Shown here piece after piece: positions 1-6,390 of a DNA stretch of 11,372 nt; within the stretch, counting starts at the first letter, position 1; each line of letters opens with the position of its first letter. Location of the stretch: positions 1-11,372 of the forward strand of contig JANXQZ010001053.1 of NCBI GenBank assembly GCA_025353235.1, read 5' to 3'. The notes beneath the pieces were generated by a model. It did not search any database, had not been told where the DNA came from, and saw only the letters and a program-made list of their open reading frames with translations. The stretch is from Bryobacterales bacterium. Lineage in GTDB: Bacteria; Acidobacteriota; Terriglobia; Bryobacterales; Bryobacteraceae. The translations under genes and the position numbers were made by a program.

Positions 1-2
1 GT

Positions 3-194
3 TTTAACACCGAATGGGTGGAGCGGAACCAAGTAGGAATCGTGCTCAGCTCGTTTAAAGACATCGTGGATGGTTTAAAGCGCTTGCTCGATCCCGTAGA
101 GTTTGCCCGCTATCAGGCTAACGCCGGAGCTCTGAATAACCGCGCCGTATTCGAGATCCCCGAGATCCTGAATACTCTATTGCAGCAGCGCTAA
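3..194 (+). CDS. Glycosyltransferase-like protein, C-terminal end (partial)
   Basis: The reading frame is open from the left edge to a TAA and gives the last 63 residues of a protein whose start lies outside the window. The tail begins FNTEWVERNQVGIVLSSFKD and continues with a helical segment containing KRLLDP and then YQANA. This is the usual C-terminal layout of GT-B glycosyltransferases: an 'exhausted/ignored acceptor' loop (E..xxGI.), then a short helix that calculates as 'D.L..LL.DP', then an arginine/asparagine-rich helix. Donor and acceptor cannot be told from this fragment, and the family call is inference from the tail pattern alone. It runs on the opposite strand to the next intact gene and ends about 217 bp before it, so the two converge. 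No terminator hairpin is obvious just after the stop. Confidence 0.5.
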   Translation, partial: FNTEWVERNQVGIVLSSFKDIVDGLKRLLDPVEFARYQANAGALNNRAVFEIPEILNTLLQQR

Positions 195-204
195 ACCCAC
201 CAAC

Positions 205-360
205 GGATGAGGGAGCGACCCGTCTAATCAGTTTTTTGCGAGGAGCGCATTGATCTCCCGATGTCGGGGCACTGGCTGAGAAATGCCGGTCTTTGGGTTT
301 AGACAATTCGGCGACGCTGCGAATTCCCAGAATCTCGCCGAAACCCACCTTCTTGCCAGT
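205..360 (-). pseudogene. Decayed HicA/YcfA-like mRNA interferase toxin remnant
   Basis: On the - strand, one frame reads NPKTGISQPVPRHREINALL, followed by AKN and a TGA at about 229-231. The string 'NPxTG..xPVPRHxEI...LA' is the hallmark of the C-terminal half of YcfA/HicA toxins, small double-stranded-RNA-binding-fold mRNA interferases. At a run of six A (T on the + strand, near 232-237), moving one base restores AKKLIRRV, matching the family's usual 'LA(R/K)K(I)xRxL' ending, so a one-base loss probably broke the frame. Upstream in the same frame the expected glycine-serine-histidine core reads as AASPN, so the catalytic histidine position appears lost. No clear start codon, ribosome binding site or partner HicB antitoxin is seen; the next gene upstream (412-1089) is an unrelated membrane protein. 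The remnant boundaries are approximate. A chance resemblance remains possible because the match is short. Confidence 0.45.
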
Positions 361-411
361 GGGTGTAACGAGCCGTGCTCAGGTTTAAATTTTACTGCTT
401 CCAGCGATAAT

Positions 412-1089
412 TCAGTTGAGCTGCTTGGCCTTAATTGCAGCAGCGCCAAAACCCGCCAATCCAATCACTTCTCCGATCAGAAACACGCCCCAGTGGAAAG
501 GGTTGGGCATCCCCCCGCGCATCGTGTTTGGCGCATCCAGACAGCAGGCCAGCACTACGATGGCACCCCCCAGAACGATTGCGATCCAGTGCAGCGCCCC
601 CAAGTGAATCGGTCGACGCAAGACGATGAGCCCGCAGACGATCATCGAGAGCGAGACGATGACCGGCGCGGCCACCGGTCCAACCCAGGGCACCGGGATT
701 AGAAAAAGAAGATCCCATGTCAGCAGCGATTCAGGCCAGCCGATCAGCAGCTTAAGGAACGCATAGAACGAAATGTCCCACACTCCGAATGCGATCAGAA
801 ACGCGCCCGCCCATCGCGCGAGGTTATCGGCCACTGCAAGCCCGATCGCGGCCAACATCAAAATCGTCGCGGCTTCCCTGCCCAGTTCCGTAGCGAGCCG
901 GTGCATGTTCTCGGGACCGGCATCTTGCAACTGGCGGGACGTGATCAGCGGGAAAAGTTCATCGGCCGGCCTCGGACTGATCTTCTGACGAATGGGTTCG
1001 TAGATGCTCCGCAAGTAGACTACTACCGCAGCCTCCACGTAGCCGAACCCGATCCCGAACAGGCAGAGGGCAATGACCGCTCGCTTCAC
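412..1089 (-). CDS. Uncharacterised multi-pass membrane protein, coupled to upstream oxidoreductase
   Basis: I chose the GTG at 1089 as start. It overlaps the TGA of the upstream oxidoreductase gene in a GTGA arrangement, has GGA about 7 nt upstream, and is followed at once by a membrane segment. A longer open frame to 1227 only reads the oxidoreductase gene out of frame. The protein is 225 residues with about 5-6 hydrophobic segments (roughly 3-25, 72-89, 92-117, 137-157, 165-183, 199-219). Between the first two is a polar loop of about 45 residues that probably faces out of the cytoplasm. Recognisable elements are REAATILML (about 72-79), GVWDISFY (about 102-109) and WDLLFLIPVPWVGPV (about 125-139). 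The acidic and tryptophan residues in these could form a site within the membrane. I recall similar proteins as conserved but unnamed in Acidobacteriota and Verrucomicrobiota; I do not know a function. The start overlap implies co-expression with the oxidoreductase. Confidence 0.75.
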   Translation of the reverse strand: MKRAVIALCLFGIGFGYVEAAVVVYLRSIYEPIRQKISPRPADELFPLITSRQLQDAGPENMHRLATELGREAATILMLAAIGLAVADNLARWAGAFLIAFGVWDISFYAFLKLLIGWPESLLTWDLLFLIPVPWVGPVAAPVIVSLSMIVCGLIVLRRPIHLGALHWIAIVLGGAIVVLACCLDAPNTMRGGMPNPFHWGVFLIGEVIGLAGFGAAAIKAKQLN

Positions 1090-2432
1090 GCTTCCGGATG
1101 AACCCACGGCTTGCGGTAGGGCCGATGCAGCAGCCGGTTGGCTTCCGCGTCGCCCGTCACTTGTTGCTTCACTGGGTCCCACGTCAGCTCTCGCCCTAAC
1201 TGCATCGAGAGGTTCGCGAGAATGCAACTCGCCGTCGAAATATAGCCTTGCTCGATATCGGCAACGGGCTTGCTCCGCTTGTCGATCGCCGTCAGCATGT
1301 CCCGCATGTGTCCCCGTATCGCCGGGGCGACATGCCGTTCGAGATCCTTCTCGGTCCGGTCCTCTGGATACTGCTCGAGTTCATACTTCACATCTTTATG
1401 AATCCGTTTTTCGGACTTGCCCTCTGGAATGAAATCGTAACTGTAGACGCTCGCCTTCAGCGTGCCTTTATCTCCATAGAACGTCGCGCCCCACGCGTAG
1501 TTGGGATCGGGATCCACGGAACTGCCCCACGTCCGGTGCGTCCAGACCACCTTCACTTCCGGGAAATCGAAGGTCGCGGTCTGGGTATCGGAGATGTTGG
1601 CTTTGCTGGCCTTGTCTACCAAAATTCCGCCATTAGAGGCGACGCGCAGCGGCCAGCCCAAGTCCATCATCCAGCGGACCATGTCCAGCATGTGGATGCA
1701 CATGTCGCCGATAATTCCGTTGCCGTACTCCATGAATGCGCGCCAGGTCCTCGGATGCACCAGCGAGTTGTAGGGCCGCATAGGCGCTGGTCCGGTCCAC
1801 ATGTCGTAATCGAGATAATCGGGAGGAGCCGTGTCGGGCGGATTGGTAGTGGCTCGCATGTGGTAGTAGCAGCAAATCTCAACCAGCCCAATCTTGCCGA
1901 GCCTGCCCGGTTGGATGATGTCGTTCCGGGCCTCGATCAGGTGCGGCGTGCTCCGCCGTTGGGTGCCCACCTGAACCACCTTGTTGTACTTGCGCGCTGC
2001 CGCCAACATTGCCTTGCCTTCCGCGATATCCACGCTGATGGGCTTCTGGCAATATAGGTCCGCTCCAGACTTCACCGCGTCGATCATGGTCAATGCATGC
2101 CAGTGATCGGGCGTCGCGATCTCGACGATGTCGAGATCTTTCTCCTTGAGCATCTCGCGGTAGTCCGTATAAGTTCGCGGTTTCTTCTTCGAGACTTGCC
2201 GGCTTGCCACGATATCGGCCGCCTCGGCCAGCATCTTTTTGTCTACGTCGCAAAGAGAGACCACTTCCACAGGCGCGATCTGGATGAGGCGCAGCAGATC
2301 CGCTTTGCCGTACCAGCCGCATCCGATCAACCCTACCCGGCGCGGCTTCTCGTCCGCGAATGGCAGCGCATAGCCACCTGCCGAGAGCGCCAGTCCAGCT
2401 GCGCTCGCGCTTAGGAATTGCCGTCGATCCAT
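1086..2432 (-). CDS. Secreted Gfo/Idh/MocA-family NAD(P)-dependent oxidoreductase
   Basis: This 448-residue protein belongs to the Gfo/Idh/MocA family, which oxidises or epimerises sugars, inositols and related polyols with NAD(P). It starts MDRRQFLSASAAGLALSAGG, a twin-arginine-type signal (RRQFL plus a mild hydrophobic stretch), implying folded export to the periplasm. The Rossmann motif VGLIGCGWYG lies at about 33-42, with an acidic CDVD at 61-64 after the second strand. ATPDHWH is at 106-112, and the family 'EKP' motif appears as QKP at 129-131, keeping the lysine. VQVGTQRRS at 153-161 is typical of the Tat-exported subgroup common in Acidobacteriota and Planctomycetota. The C-terminal half is the alpha/beta domain, containing GDMCIHMLDMVRWMM. 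Start choice: ATG with GGAGG 5 nt upstream and a second GGAGG further up. It is first in a two-gene operon with the membrane protein at 412-1089, and divergent from the TonB-dependent receptor. The substrate cannot be read from sequence; a sugar or its derivative is the inference. Confidence 0.93.
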   Translation of the reverse strand: MDRRQFLSASAAGLALSAGGYALPFADEKPRRVGLIGCGWYGKADLLRLIQIAPVEVVSLCDVDKKMLAEAADIVASRQVSKKKPRTYTDYREMLKEKDLDIVEIATPDHWHALTMIDAVKSGADLYCQKPISVDIAEGKAMLAAARKYNKVVQVGTQRRSTPHLIEARNDIIQPGRLGKIGLVEICCYYHMRATTNPPDTAPPDYLDYDMWTGPAPMRPYNSLVHPRTWRAFMEYGNGIIGDMCIHMLDMVRWMMDLGWPLRVASNGGILVDKASKANISDTQTATFDFPEVKVVWTHRTWGSSVDPDPNYAWGATFYGDKGTLKASVYSYDFIPEGKSEKRIHKDVKYELEQYPEDRTEKDLERHVAPAIRGHMRDMLTAIDKRSKPVADIEQGYISTASCILANLSMQLGRELTWDPVKQQVTGDAEANRLLHRPYRKPWVHPEA

Positions 2433-2467
2433 GTATTCCTCCGCTTCCTCCTAAAGAGTATATGCAA

Positions 2468-2500
2468 TGCGCAAACTCGCAAAACAATAAAATTTGCGCA
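2468..2500. promoter_or_regulatory. Perfect 8-bp inverted repeat, candidate operator
   Basis: TGCGCAAA at 2468-2475 is matched exactly by TTTGCGCA at 2493-2500, separated by 17 bp of AT-rich DNA. The left arm lies directly upstream of the TATACT -10-like box of the leftward operon, so a dimer bound here would cover that promoter's -35 region. No protein family can be assigned from the arms alone, and no regulator gene is encoded in the adjacent operons. Confidence 0.45.
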
Positions 2501-2510
2501 GAACCGGAGT

Positions 2511-2526
2511 AGGTGGTACACTACCT
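2511..2526. promoter_or_regulatory. Imperfect palindrome AGGTGGTACACTACCT, candidate operator
   Basis: The 16-bp element pairs at 6 of 8 symmetric positions, with one G-T pair and one mismatch at the centre. It lies about 80 bp upstream of the TonB receptor start and about 10 bp from the larger dyad. Its small size makes chance occurrence quite possible. Confidence 0.3.
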
Positions 2527-2606
2527 GACATTCCAGTTGCGATATCGGCGCTGGCGATGCTGCACCGCCTTCGTTCGCGACTAATGACTTTGTTGGGGGA
2601 CCTAAA

Positions 2607-5600
2607 TTGAAACACCATCGTGCAATTCGCGCGGGAGCGTTCGCTGCCGCGCTCGTTGTCTTGACCTTCAGTCTGTCTGCTCAAGAGACGACAGGCTCCA
2701 TCCTCGGGACCGTCAAGGACCCGTCCGGCGCAGCCATCGCACAGGCTGAAGTGCAAGCTTCGGGCACAAATCTGGTTCGGCCCGAAACAGTGAAGACCGA
2801 TTCATCTGGCTCCTACAGATTCGCCGCGCTGCCGCCTGGAACCTACACTCTCAGCGTCACCGCGCCCGGCTTTAGCCAGCTTCGAGAAACGAACCTCAGC
2901 CTCGGCGCGGGCAAAATGCTTACGGTGAATCTCGCGCCTGAGGTAGGCCGTGTTAGCGAAAGCGTTGTCGTTAGCGGCGAAGCCATCAAGATTGATACCA
3001 CCCTCAGCGCTGTCTCCACCGAAGTGAATATGGATGAGATGAACAGGCTGCCCAAGGGGAGGAATTTCGATTCCCTGATCGCCCTCGCGCCTGGTGCCCG
3101 CGCCGAAGCGAAGTCGGGCCAATATCAGATTGACGGATCGAGCGGTTCGGAGAATACCTTTTACCTGGACGGAGTGGAGGCCACTGACATTCAGGGCGGA
3201 CGCCTGCTGCGCTCGAATCAGATCCCCGTCGAATTCGTGCAACAATTCCAGATCAAGAGCAGCGGCTTCGAAGCCCAGTACGGCGGAGCTACCGGCGGCG
3301 TGATCAGCGCGGTGGTGCGCAGCGGGAGCAATGGCTTCCATGGCCAGGGCTTCCTCTACATGGCGGACGACGGCCTGAATGCCCGCCCACGGCAAAGTCT
3401 TCGCCTCGATCCGAATAATGATAATGTCGCCAACTACTTTCAGCCATCGCGCGACGGATACCGTTTGCTCAATCCGGGCGGCATCTTTTCGGGCCCGCTG
3501 ATTAAGGATCGTCTTTGGTTTTCAGCGGGCTTCGCTCCCCAGATCGAAAGCTTCGAACGCAAGGTGACGTTCCTGCGCGATAACTCGACCAAAACTTTCC
3601 ATGAACAGGATGAAACCGACTATCTGTTCTCGAAGATCGACTACGCTCCGTTCTCGAAGCTGCGCATTGCGGCCACCTATATCTATTCGCCGTTTCGCAA
3701 TCAGGGCGTGCTGCCTAGTCTGCAAGGCACCAGCAGCCCCACCAACGATTACCGCAATCAGGGTGGCCGTACGCCCAATTCGGTGTACAGCGGATCGGCA
3801 GATTACACGCCCACCAGCAAGCTGGTAATCAGCTTCCGCGGCGGCTACAACTATGAGAATTACAAAGACTATGGCATCCCGCGCGGCACGTTTTTCCGTT
3901 TCGTCAGCAGCAGCAACGGACTAGCCGGCGTACCCCCGCAATACCAAGCGCCCAGCGGTCAGTTCACTCCCGCCAACCAGCAGACCACCATTGACGAGAA
4001 TACCCGCGTAAATCTGAGCGCCGATGTTTCGTATCTGGCGGATTTCCACGGGCAGCACAATTTTCGGGGAGGCTGGTCCACGAATCGGCTGCATAATACG
4101 GTAGCCAATTCTTATCCCGATGGATACTTTCGCCTAGGGTGGAATCTTGCCTACAAGGGGGTTACAGTTCCCGGCACGGTCAAGGGCACCTACGGGTACG
4201 TGATCGATCGCAGTTTCCTCGGCACCATCGGCGACGTGGGTAGCAACAATACGGGCTTCTACTTTCAGGACAACTGGCGCGCAACGCGGCGACTCACCCT
4301 GAATCTGGGTGTGCGCTTCGAAAATGAATACGTGCCGTCTTTCAGCACCGACAAGACTCTCCCGGGCCACGCCATAGACTTCGGCTGGGGCAGCAAAATC
4401 GCGCCTCGGATCGGCGGCGCTTATGACGTGCTTGGAAATGGAAAGTTTAAAATTTCGGCGGCCTACAGCAAGTTCTACGACACGATGAAATACTCGCTTC
4501 CGCGCGGGAGCTTCGGCGGCGATGTTTGGAAGGACTTCGTGTACCCATTGAATGATCCAGACATCTCCAAGTTGAAGCCAGGAGTGGCTCCGGGCACTCT
4601 GTTCGAAAGCGTGAACTGGCGCATCCCGTCTAACGACCCCAGCCAGCACTTGCTCGATCCAAATCTAAAGCCGTTCTCGCTGCACTCCTACGATGCCCAG
4701 GCGGAATACGAGCTCAACAGTAAAACCGTCATCAGCGCCCGCTACAATCACCGTGCGGTGGATCGCATCATTGAGGACATCGGCAGTCTTCTCGCGGATG
4801 GGGAGACCTACTTCATCGGAAATCCGGGTTACGGGATCGTGGCCCAGCCGAGCACATTCGCCGCTGGCGTACCAACAACTCCCAAGGCTAAGCGCGACTA
4901 CAATGCCATCGAGTTCCGAGCTGAACGACGGTTCAGCCAAGGCCTGCTCTACTCGCTAAGCTACACGTACAGCAGTCTAAAGGGCAACTACGCAGGTTTG
5001 GCGAACTCCGATGAAGCTTCGAACGGCAACCTCAGCCGCATCTCTCCTAATAACGGTCGTGCCTTCGATCTTCCATGGATGAGCTACGATGCCAAAGGCA
5101 AGCTGATCTATGGACCGCTTGCGACGGACCGTCCAAACACTTTCAAGGCATACGTCTCGTACTCGTATAAGTCAAAGGTGGGCGAGACTTCGATCGCCCC
5201 GTTCCTCCAGGCTTATAGCGGAACGCCGCTGACCACCGAAGTGACGGTGATCGACGCGCCTCAATATCCCAACAATCGCGCCGATCTGGGCCGGACGCCT
5301 TTCTTCTCTCAAGTGAACCTGCTCCTGTTCCATGAGATCCAGCTTCCCAAGTTGCATGAGGGAGCGCGCGCGAAGTTCGAGGCGAACTTTACAAACCTGT
5401 TCAATCAGGCCACGGTGACGGACAAGTACGTGCTGTACAGCCACACCAACGACGGCGGAATCTTCGACGCCACGACGCAGGCCCAGATCTTTAAGGGCTA
5501 TGATTATAAGGCCAAAGTTGCTGCGGATGGCCTGCGGGTAGATCCGCAGTTCGGGATGGCGGCGGCCTATCAGGGTCCGCGCAGCATTCGTTTCGGCGTT

Positions 5601-5615
5601 ACGTTGTTTTTCTAA
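2607..5615 (+). CDS. Oar-like TonB-dependent outer-membrane receptor with carboxypeptidase-regulatory domain
   Basis: The 1002-residue protein is an outer-membrane TonB-dependent receptor of the Oar-like type that is abundant in Acidobacteriota; such proteins import bulky substrates, often oligosaccharides, using TonB energy. The start is TTG at 2607, supported by GGGGGA 6 nt upstream and an immediate signal peptide (positive MKHHRAIR, hydrophobic 11-24, likely cut near SAQ at 24-26); no in-frame ATG lies close upstream and the first internal ATG is codon 104. Residues about 31-112 form a carboxypeptidase-regulatory-like beta-sandwich (GTVKDPSGAAIAQAEV, DSSGSYRFAALPPGTYTLSV). The plug domain is about 115-250 and includes ENTFYLDGVE (182-191) and GGATGGVISAVVRSG (226-240). 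The rest is a beta-barrel with many alternating aromatic strands, ending RFGVTLFF with the terminal phenylalanine expected for BAM insertion. No STN signalling domain is present. It is divergent from the secreted oxidoreductase operon, which suggests a shared substrate, though that is inference. Confidence 0.95.
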   Translation: MKHHRAIRAGAFAAALVVLTFSLSAQETTGSILGTVKDPSGAAIAQAEVQASGTNLVRPETVKTDSSGSYRFAALPPGTYTLSVTAPGFSQLRETNLSLGAGKMLTVNLAPEVGRVSESVVVSGEAIKIDTTLSAVSTEVNMDEMNRLPKGRNFDSLIALAPGARAEAKSGQYQIDGSSGSENTFYLDGVEATDIQGGRLLRSNQIPVEFVQQFQIKSSGFEAQYGGATGGVISAVVRSGSNGFHGQGFLYMADDGLNARPRQSLRLDPNNDNVANYFQPSRDGYRLLNPGGIFSGPLIKDRLWFSAGFAPQIESFERKVTFLRDNSTKTFHEQDETDYLFSKIDYAPFSKLRIAATYIYSPFRNQGVLPSLQGTSSPTNDYRNQGGRTPNSVYSGSADYTPTSKLVISFRGGYNYENYKDYGIPRGTFFRFVSSSNGLAGVPPQYQAPSGQFTPANQQTTIDENTRVNLSADVSYLADFHGQHNFRGGWSTNRLHNTVANSYPDGYFRLGWNLAYKGVTVPGTVKGTYGYVIDRSFLGTIGDVGSNNTGFYFQDNWRATRRLTLNLGVRFENEYVPSFSTDKTLPGHAIDFGWGSKIAPRIGGAYDVLGNGKFKISAAYSKFYDTMKYSLPRGSFGGDVWKDFVYPLNDPDISKLKPGVAPGTLFESVNWRIPSNDPSQHLLDPNLKPFSLHSYDAQAEYELNSKTVISARYNHRAVDRIIEDIGSLLADGETYFIGNPGYGIVAQPSTFAAGVPTTPKAKRDYNAIEFRAERRFSQGLLYSLSYTYSSLKGNYAGLANSDEASNGNLSRISPNNGRAFDLPWMSYDAKGKLIYGPLATDRPNTFKAYVSYSYKSKVGETSIAPFLQAYSGTPLTTEVTVIDAPQYPNNRADLGRTPFFSQVNLLLFHEIQLPKLHEGARAKFEANFTNLFNQATVTDKYVLYSHTNDGGIFDATTQAQIFKGYDYKAKVAADGLRVDPQFGMAAAYQGPRSIRFGVTLFF

Positions 5616-5631
5616 GTTGGAGGTTGGTTAC

Positions 5632-5680
5632 ACACGGACGGTGTTGTGAGGTATCAGGTTTGGGACGACACCGTCCGCGT
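5632..5680. terminator. Long hairpin between convergent genes, possible bidirectional terminator
   Basis: CGGACGGTGT (5635-5644) pairs exactly with ACACCGTCCG (5668-5677). Allowing one mismatch and one G-U pair, the stem extends to about 16 positions (5632-5647 with 5665-5680) around a 17-nt loop. It begins 16 nt after the TonB receptor stop and ends 19 nt from the higA stop on the other strand, the right place for a shared terminator. Neither side has a U tract, so it is not a textbook intrinsic terminator; it could instead protect mRNA 3' ends or act with Rho. Confidence 0.5.
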
Positions 5681-5699
5681 AATCGAAAACGCAGCGGAT

Positions 5700-5996
5700 T
5701 CAGAGCGCCGGGCGGCCCTCGTACCGTTCTACCTTGATCGCGTGCTGATGTCGGCGCGCCTGCGCTAAGTCATACGCAGTTTGCAATCGCAACCACTGAT
5801 CAGCGTTCGACCACCCGGCCTTCTCTAATCGGATAGCCATCTCTGCCGATATCCCGCCTCGCCCATTTAGGACACGGGAAAGCGTATGGCGGGCGACGCC
5901 CAACACCTTGGCACCTTCAGTCACGTTCAGGCCCAATGGCCCAAGGCAGGCATCCTTGATCGAGTGGCCTGGATGCGGGGGATCTTTCATCGGCAT
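5700..5996 (-). CDS. higA: HigA-family antitoxin, XRE-type helix-turn-helix
   Basis: This 98-residue protein is the antitoxin of a HigBA type II module; it neutralises HigB by binding and represses its own operon. The N-terminus [20 protein letters not shown] matches the family's 'MPMKNPPHPGE.I...CL.PLGL' opening. The helix-turn-helix covers about 25-60 ([20 protein letters not shown]), followed by [12 protein letters not shown], and the conserved [15 protein letters not shown] end is present. I chose the ATG at 5996 because GAGAGGAAC lies 8 nt upstream; a TTG one codon earlier and an ATG two codons later (MKDPP) are alternatives. It follows higB by 18 nt, the HigB-first order usual for this family and opposite to most toxin-antitoxin operons. 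It converges on the TonB receptor gene, with a shared hairpin between. Confidence 0.93.
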   Translation of the reverse strand: MPMKDPPHPGHSIKDACLGPLGLNVTEGAKVLGVARHTLSRVLNGRGGISAEMAIRLEKAGWSNADQWLRLQTAYDLAQARRHQHAIKVERYEGRPAL

Positions 5997-6014
5997 CAAT
6001 TTGTTCCTCTCCAG

Positions 6015-6299
6015 CTAGTGGTAATCCAGCAAATCAACATCAAAACAATCGCCGTCTTCAAAGCGGAAGATGATGCGCCAGTTCCCGCTAATGCTCACGC
6101 TCCAATGCCCTTGCAGATGGCCTTTAAGTCGGTGCAAGCGATATCCCGGAAAGTCAAGATCGCTCGGACGCAGAGCCGTATCCAGGCTGGCCAACACATC
6201 CGCAATACGCTTAAGTTGATCAGCTCGGATCTTACTCGCTTCAGCATTCCGAAACAGACGCTTTAAGCCCTGGTGACGAAACGTCCTGATCATCAGCAT
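6015..6299 (-). CDS. higB: HigB-1-type ribosome-dependent mRNA interferase toxin
   Basis: The 94-residue product is a RelE/ParE-superfamily toxin of the HigB-1 (YgjN/PF05015-like) group, which cleaves mRNA on the ribosome when the antitoxin is lost. Family signatures are IRTFRHQGLKRLF (4-16), LDFPGYRLHRLKG (48-60), HWSVSISGNWRIIFRFEDGD (65-84) and the terminal LLDYH. The length and all conserved blocks look intact, including the basic and aromatic residues of the NWRIIFRF strand. Start choice: ATG at 6299 has AAGG 6 nt upstream; the ATG at 6293, giving the classic MIRTF start, is the alternative and would suit a leaderless transcript from the predicted promoter. An open frame continues to 6416 but runs into the opposing topoisomerase gene. 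It is first in the operon with higA 18 nt downstream. Confidence 0.93.
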   Translation of the reverse strand: MLMIRTFRHQGLKRLFRNAEASKIRADQLKRIADVLASLDTALRPSDLDFPGYRLHRLKGHLQGHWSVSISGNWRIIFRFEDGDCFDVDLLDYH

Positions 6300-6328
6300 A
6301 CCGTACCTTGTATCGGTACAGGTGTCAA
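6300..6328 (-). promoter_or_regulatory. Predicted higBA promoter with embedded operator
   Basis: On the - strand a consensus -35 TTGACA (6328-6323) is followed after exactly 17 bp by TACGGT (6305-6300), a modest -10 ending directly before the higB ATG at 6299. In the spacer lies TGTACCGATACA (6320-6309), an imperfect palindrome with TGTA/TACA arms like HigA operators. GGTAC (6315-6319) and GTACC (6303-6307) form a second dyad spanning operator and -10. A bound HigA dimer would block polymerase, as in known HigBA autoregulation. If this -10 is used, transcription would begin near the second ATG (6293), giving a leaderless message. Confidence 0.55.
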
Positions 6329-6366
6329 TGAAGTTTCTGGGCTGCCAAGTTTCCGGGCTACTCTCC

Positions 6367-6390
6367 CTGTAAAATGGAGCTGTCACAACA
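6367..6390 (+). promoter_or_regulatory. Candidate -10 box and ribosome binding site for topoisomerase-RecQ gene
   Basis: TAAAAT (6370-6375) matches 5 of 6 of a sigma-70 -10 box, but no acceptable -35 is found 16-18 bp upstream. GGAG (6376-6379) overlaps its end and lies 11 nt before the ATG, a slightly long spacing. The -10 and the ribosome site cannot both serve the same message, so the true promoter may lie further up, within the 91-bp gap shared with higB. Confidence 0.3.

Larger units (their letters stand above)
2433..2606. promoter_or_regulatory. Divergent promoter region between oxidoreductase operon and TonB receptor
   Basis: This 174-bp gap separates two divergent genes. For the leftward operon a -10-like TATACT (5 of 6 consensus) occupies 2457-2462 on the - strand, 24 nt before the start codon; its -35 is weak. 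An AT-rich patch (2481-2495) sits just beyond. I found no convincing promoter for the rightward receptor: TAAAAT at 2488-2493 is -10-like but lies 114 nt upstream of its start and has no good -35. Two dyads described separately are good candidates for regulator binding sites. Confidence 0.55.

Noticed and set aside
118..348. 76-residue - strand frame antisense to the glycosyltransferase tail
   Set aside because: Not a protein family; it overlaps the HicA-like remnant in another frame and contributes only the shifted AKKLIRRV ending.
343..364. ACCCAC/GTGGGT hairpin after the glycosyltransferase gene
   Set aside because: A 6-bp stem with a 10-nt loop and no U tract, over 140 nt from the stop codon; likely chance.
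283..702. 139-residue + strand open frame over the membrane protein gene end
   Set aside because: The product is low-complexity (rich in D, R, H, N) and lies antisense to the membrane protein; no ribosome site.
1090..1227. Longer N-terminus for the membrane protein, starting at 1227
   Set aside because: The extra 46 residues are charged, lack motifs and lie fully within the oxidoreductase coding sequence; the GTG at 1089 is followed directly by a transmembrane segment.
1248..2057. Long open frame on the + strand inside the oxidoreductase gene
   Set aside because: It is antisense to a well-conserved enzyme, has no recognisable motif and reflects third-position GC bias.
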